DNA from: UBA5336 sp039815055
GTDB lineage: Bacteria > Pseudomonadota > Alphaproteobacteria > Caulobacterales > Hyphomonadaceae
NCBI GenBank assembly: GCA_039815055.1
Contig: JBCCAA010000005.1
Location: forward strand, 17,008-81,007
Direction of reading: 5' to 3'
DNA length: 64,000 nt
The notes beneath the pieces were generated by a model, which did not search any database, was not told the DNA's origin, and saw nothing but the letters and a program-made list of their open reading frames with translations. Shown piece by piece: positions 62,296 through 64,000 of this stretch; within the stretch, counting starts at the first letter, position 1; every line of letters begins with the position of its first letter. A program made the position numbers and the translations under genes.

Positions 62296-63027
62296 ATGGC
62301 TGATTCAATCGAACTCTCCATCGTCGTGCCCGTACATAATGAAGAGGGCAATGTTGAGCCACTGGCGCGCGAGATCGCGGCTGCGCTCGACGGACGCGCC
62401 TATGAAATGGTGTTCGTAGACGATGCCTCCACAGACGACACGCGCGCCGCCCTGGTGGCACTGAAGGAACACTTGCCGACCCTTCGCGTGGTTGCTCACC
62501 GCTCCAATGCCGGCCAGTCCCGGGCCATCCGGTCAGGGGTGCGCGCGGCGAAGGGCCAGTTTGTCGGAACACTCGATGGCGACGGCCAGAATGATCCCGC
62601 TGACCTGCCAGATCTCTATCGCCAGCTCACCCGCGCTGATGCGCCAACGGGCTTGAAAATGGTGATGGGCCGCCGCGCCAGCCGCAAGGACACAGCCTGG
62701 AAGCGTTTCGGCTCCAGGTTCGCCAATTCGGTGCGCAGGCGCATGCTGAAGGATGATTGCGACGATAGCGGATGCGGCATCAAAGTGATGGACCGCGCAT
62801 CCTATCTCGCCCTGCCGTATTTCGATCATATGCACCGCTACATGCCGGCCATCATGAACGCCGAAGGCTATGGCGTGGAATTTCGCGATGTGAACCACCG
62901 TGAACGCGGTACCGGACGATCAAAATATACCAATTTCGGCCGGCTGTGGGCCGCGTTTTCAGATTTGCGCGGTGTAACATGGCTCATCCGCCGGCGCCGC
63001 AATCCCGCTGGTGTGGATGAATTCTAG
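62296..63027 (+). CDS. Family 2 glycosyltransferase, dolichol-phosphate-mannose-synthase-like
   Basis: A 243-residue cytoplasmic GT-A enzyme that would load a sugar onto a polyprenyl phosphate. It has LSIVVPVHNEEGNVEPLA at the start, FVDDASTDDTRAAL, the metal-binding GTLDGDGQNDPADLPDLY, RRASRKDTAWKRFGSRFANS, and the later MHRYMPAIM and HRERGTGRSKYTNFGR typical of DPM-like proteins. No membrane tail is present. The ATG at 62296 is used because the upstream frame passes through the terminator. In relatives, such genes often sit next to lipid A modification genes; none is identifiable here. Confidence 0.9.
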   Translation: MADSIELSIVVPVHNEEGNVEPLAREIAAALDGRAYEMVFVDDASTDDTRAALVALKEHLPTLRVVAHRSNAGQSRAIRSGVRAAKGQFVGTLDGDGQNDPADLPDLYRQLTRADAPTGLKMVMGRRASRKDTAWKRFGSRFANSVRRRMLKDDCDDSGCGIKVMDRASYLALPYFDHMHRYMPAIMNAEGYGVEFRDVNHRERGTGRSKYTNFGRLWAAFSDLRGVTWLIRRRRNPAGVDEF

Positions 63028-63082
63028 GATTGAATCTGCCAATCCCCCTCGCCCCGCTTATCAGATTGCGCTAGGCCTTGCG

Positions 63083-63097
63083 TTAACGCAGCCTTAG
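63083..63097 (+). promoter_or_regulatory. CtrA-like near-consensus site
   Basis: TTAA, seven bases, then TTAG: one mismatch from the CtrA consensus. It lies 125 bases upstream of the small membrane-protein gene at 63222. A single near-match may be chance. Confidence 0.3.
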
Positions 63098-63221
63098 GGG
63101 ACCTGAGCGAGCGATGGCGACCAGAGAAATCTTCACGGCAGCCGCATCGGCGCGCTTCGAAGAACAACGTCGGCAAGGCTCAGGCGATGGCGGCGATCCA
63201 AGACAACCTAGGAGGGGCATC

Positions 63222-63695
63222 ATGCGCGCTCTATTTTCCGTATTTCCGCTTTTGGTCATTCCGGTGGCCATTTACTTGATCATGGGGTTTTCGACCGGCG
63301 GTGATCCCGTGCCGGTCGACCCATCAGTGCCGGGTGGGCCGATGATTGCCCCATTGGCCGCCCAGTTGAATGAAGGGCTGATGACGCTGAACATGATGTC
63401 GGGCGTGCAATGGCGCCTGGCCAATGGCGACATGCTGATCCTTCTGTCGCTCGCCTTCCTGTTCCTGGAAATCCTGAAATCAACATCCACGGGCACGGCG
63501 ACGATCATGAACCACGCCGTATCAATGATCCTGTTCATTGTCTGCCTGATCCTGTTCTTGCTGTTGCCGAACTTTGCGACATCAACTTTCTTTATACTGA
63601 CCACAATGACCCTGCTGGATGTGTTGGCTGGAGTGGTCGTCACGATCGTTTCGGCCCGCCGCGACTTTGCCGTGGGCGAGGGCTTTTCAGGGTAG
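63222..63695 (+). CDS. Uncharacterised four-helix membrane protein
   Basis: A 157-residue protein of no recognised family. Hydrophobic segments lie at about 4-23, 66-82, 95-113 and 118-140; the second begins MLILLSLAFLFLEILKS and the third contains MILFIVCLILFLLLP. A periplasmic or cytoplasmic loop of about 40 residues follows the first segment. The start at 63222 is chosen because of the strong AGGAGGGG site 5 bases upstream; the in-frame ATG at 63114 would add 36 charged residues and cannot be excluded. Strong terminator downstream. Confidence 0.72.
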   Translation: MRALFSVFPLLVIPVAIYLIMGFSTGGDPVPVDPSVPGGPMIAPLAAQLNEGLMTLNMMSGVQWRLANGDMLILLSLAFLFLEILKSTSTGTATIMNHAVSMILFIVCLILFLLLPNFATSTFFILTTMTLLDVLAGVVVTIVSARRDFAVGEGFSG

Positions 63696-63722
63696 TCAGC
63701 TTTATTGAATATCGCCCCCCCA

Positions 63723-63755
63723 AAAAAAAGCCCGGCCGATTTGGCCGGGCTTTTT
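63723..63755. terminator. Bidirectional terminator
   Basis: AAAAAGCCCGGCC and GGCCGGGCTTTTT form a perfect stem of up to 13 bp with a 5-base loop, with a T-run on each strand. It lies between the two convergent small membrane-protein genes. Confidence 0.9.
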
Positions 63756-63798
63756 GATTCTACATCTAACCGAAAACAGTCTTAGAGCATATTCTGCT

Positions 63799-64000
63799 CT
63801 AGGCGCTGCCGCGATTGGTCAGCCATACCCAGAAACTGAGAATGATTGCGCTGGCCGAGACAATCGTCATCACCGTGCCTGGAACGAAGTTCACGAACCC
63901 TGGCACGTCGACAAAGACGAGATACCCAACATCGAGAAGGCCGCCGACCATGCCCGTGACCCAGATCGCGGTCAGGTTTTTCCGCCAGATAAAGACCGCG
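63799..64000 (-). CDS. Membrane protein, C-terminal part (runs off the right edge)
   Basis: The last 66 codons of a minus-strand gene whose start lies outside the window. The visible part reads hydrophobic segments with WRKNLTAIWVTGMVGGLLDV and TIVSASAIILSFWVWL, ending TNRGSA and stop, so it is an integral membrane protein. The family cannot be told from this piece. The stop codon overlaps a 7-bp inverted repeat (TAGAGCA / TGCTCTA, 63783-63801). Confidence 0.6.
   Translation of the reverse strand, partial: AVFIWRKNLTAIWVTGMVGGLLDVGYLVFVDVPGFVNFVPGTVMTIVSASAIILSFWVWLTNRGSA

Noticed and set aside
1..64000. CRISPR arrays, insertion sequences, integrases, toxin-antitoxin or restriction genes
   Set aside because: Read on both strands, none was found. 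The window looks like core chromosome with a few lineage-specific genes.

Overview
The window is a continuous stretch of high-GC chromosome, almost fully coding, from an alphaproteobacterium. The gene set (DUF4164-like/zapA/DUF5076 cluster, hflK-hflC-DUF2065-degP, ilvB-ilvN-ilvC, a mraZ-led division cluster and a TTAA-N7-TTAAC CtrA-type box) fits the Caulobacterales/Maricaulales/Hyphomonadaceae range. This placement is inferred from gene content, not from a phylogeny. I saw no tRNA, rRNA, CRISPR array, insertion sequence or prophage.

Layout. 1-3 kb: transketolase, divergent from a coiled-coil protein, ZapA and a DUF5076 protein. 3-11 kb: an alpha-2-macroglobulin lipoprotein, penicillin-binding protein 1C and a membrane-anchored or exported MsrA, an envelope-maintenance group. 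11-16 kb: ribF, a two-domain VOC protein and ileS. 16-21.6 kb: a short transaldolase, an unknown protein, glmS, a DMT exporter, an NAD-binding epimerase-like protein and a YdeI-like protein. 21.7-23.9 kb: a tightly coupled trio made of a PiT-like permease, a divergent MsrA-like protein and a membrane protein. 23.9-31.2 kb (minus strand): a long branched-chain amino-acid operon. Its order is ilvB, unknown membrane protein, ilvN, WecG-type glycosyltransferase fused to STAS, ilvC, then three unknown or poorly known genes. It is preceded by a promoter, a 12-residue leader peptide rich in Ile/Val/Leu and a terminator, a textbook attenuator layout. 31-33.5 kb: miaA, serB and a small lipoprotein. 33.5-39 kb: degP, DUF2065, hflC, hflK, an Mrp/ApbC ATPase and a DM13 protein. 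39.3-52 kb (minus strand): the division/cell-wall operon mraZ-rsmH-ftsL-ftsI-murE-murF-mraY-murD-ftsW-murG-murC, mostly with overlapping stops and starts. Its upstream region carries a MraZ-type operator of 10-bp-spaced TGGGN repeats and a CtrA-type box. 52-64 kb: a PhoR-like kinase, a NodT/MFP/RND efflux operon, an M13 peptidase lipoprotein with an EF-hand-like loop, a family 2 glycosyltransferase, and small membrane proteins running off the right edge.

The most interesting points are the ilv attenuator, the glycosyltransferase-STAS fusion and unknown membrane protein translationally coupled inside the ilv operon, the mraZ control region, and the PiT-like/MsrA-like/membrane trio. Start codons were moved inward from the longest open frame where homology, ribosome binding site or upstream overlap supported it. 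All family calls are from reading the protein sequence, without database searches.
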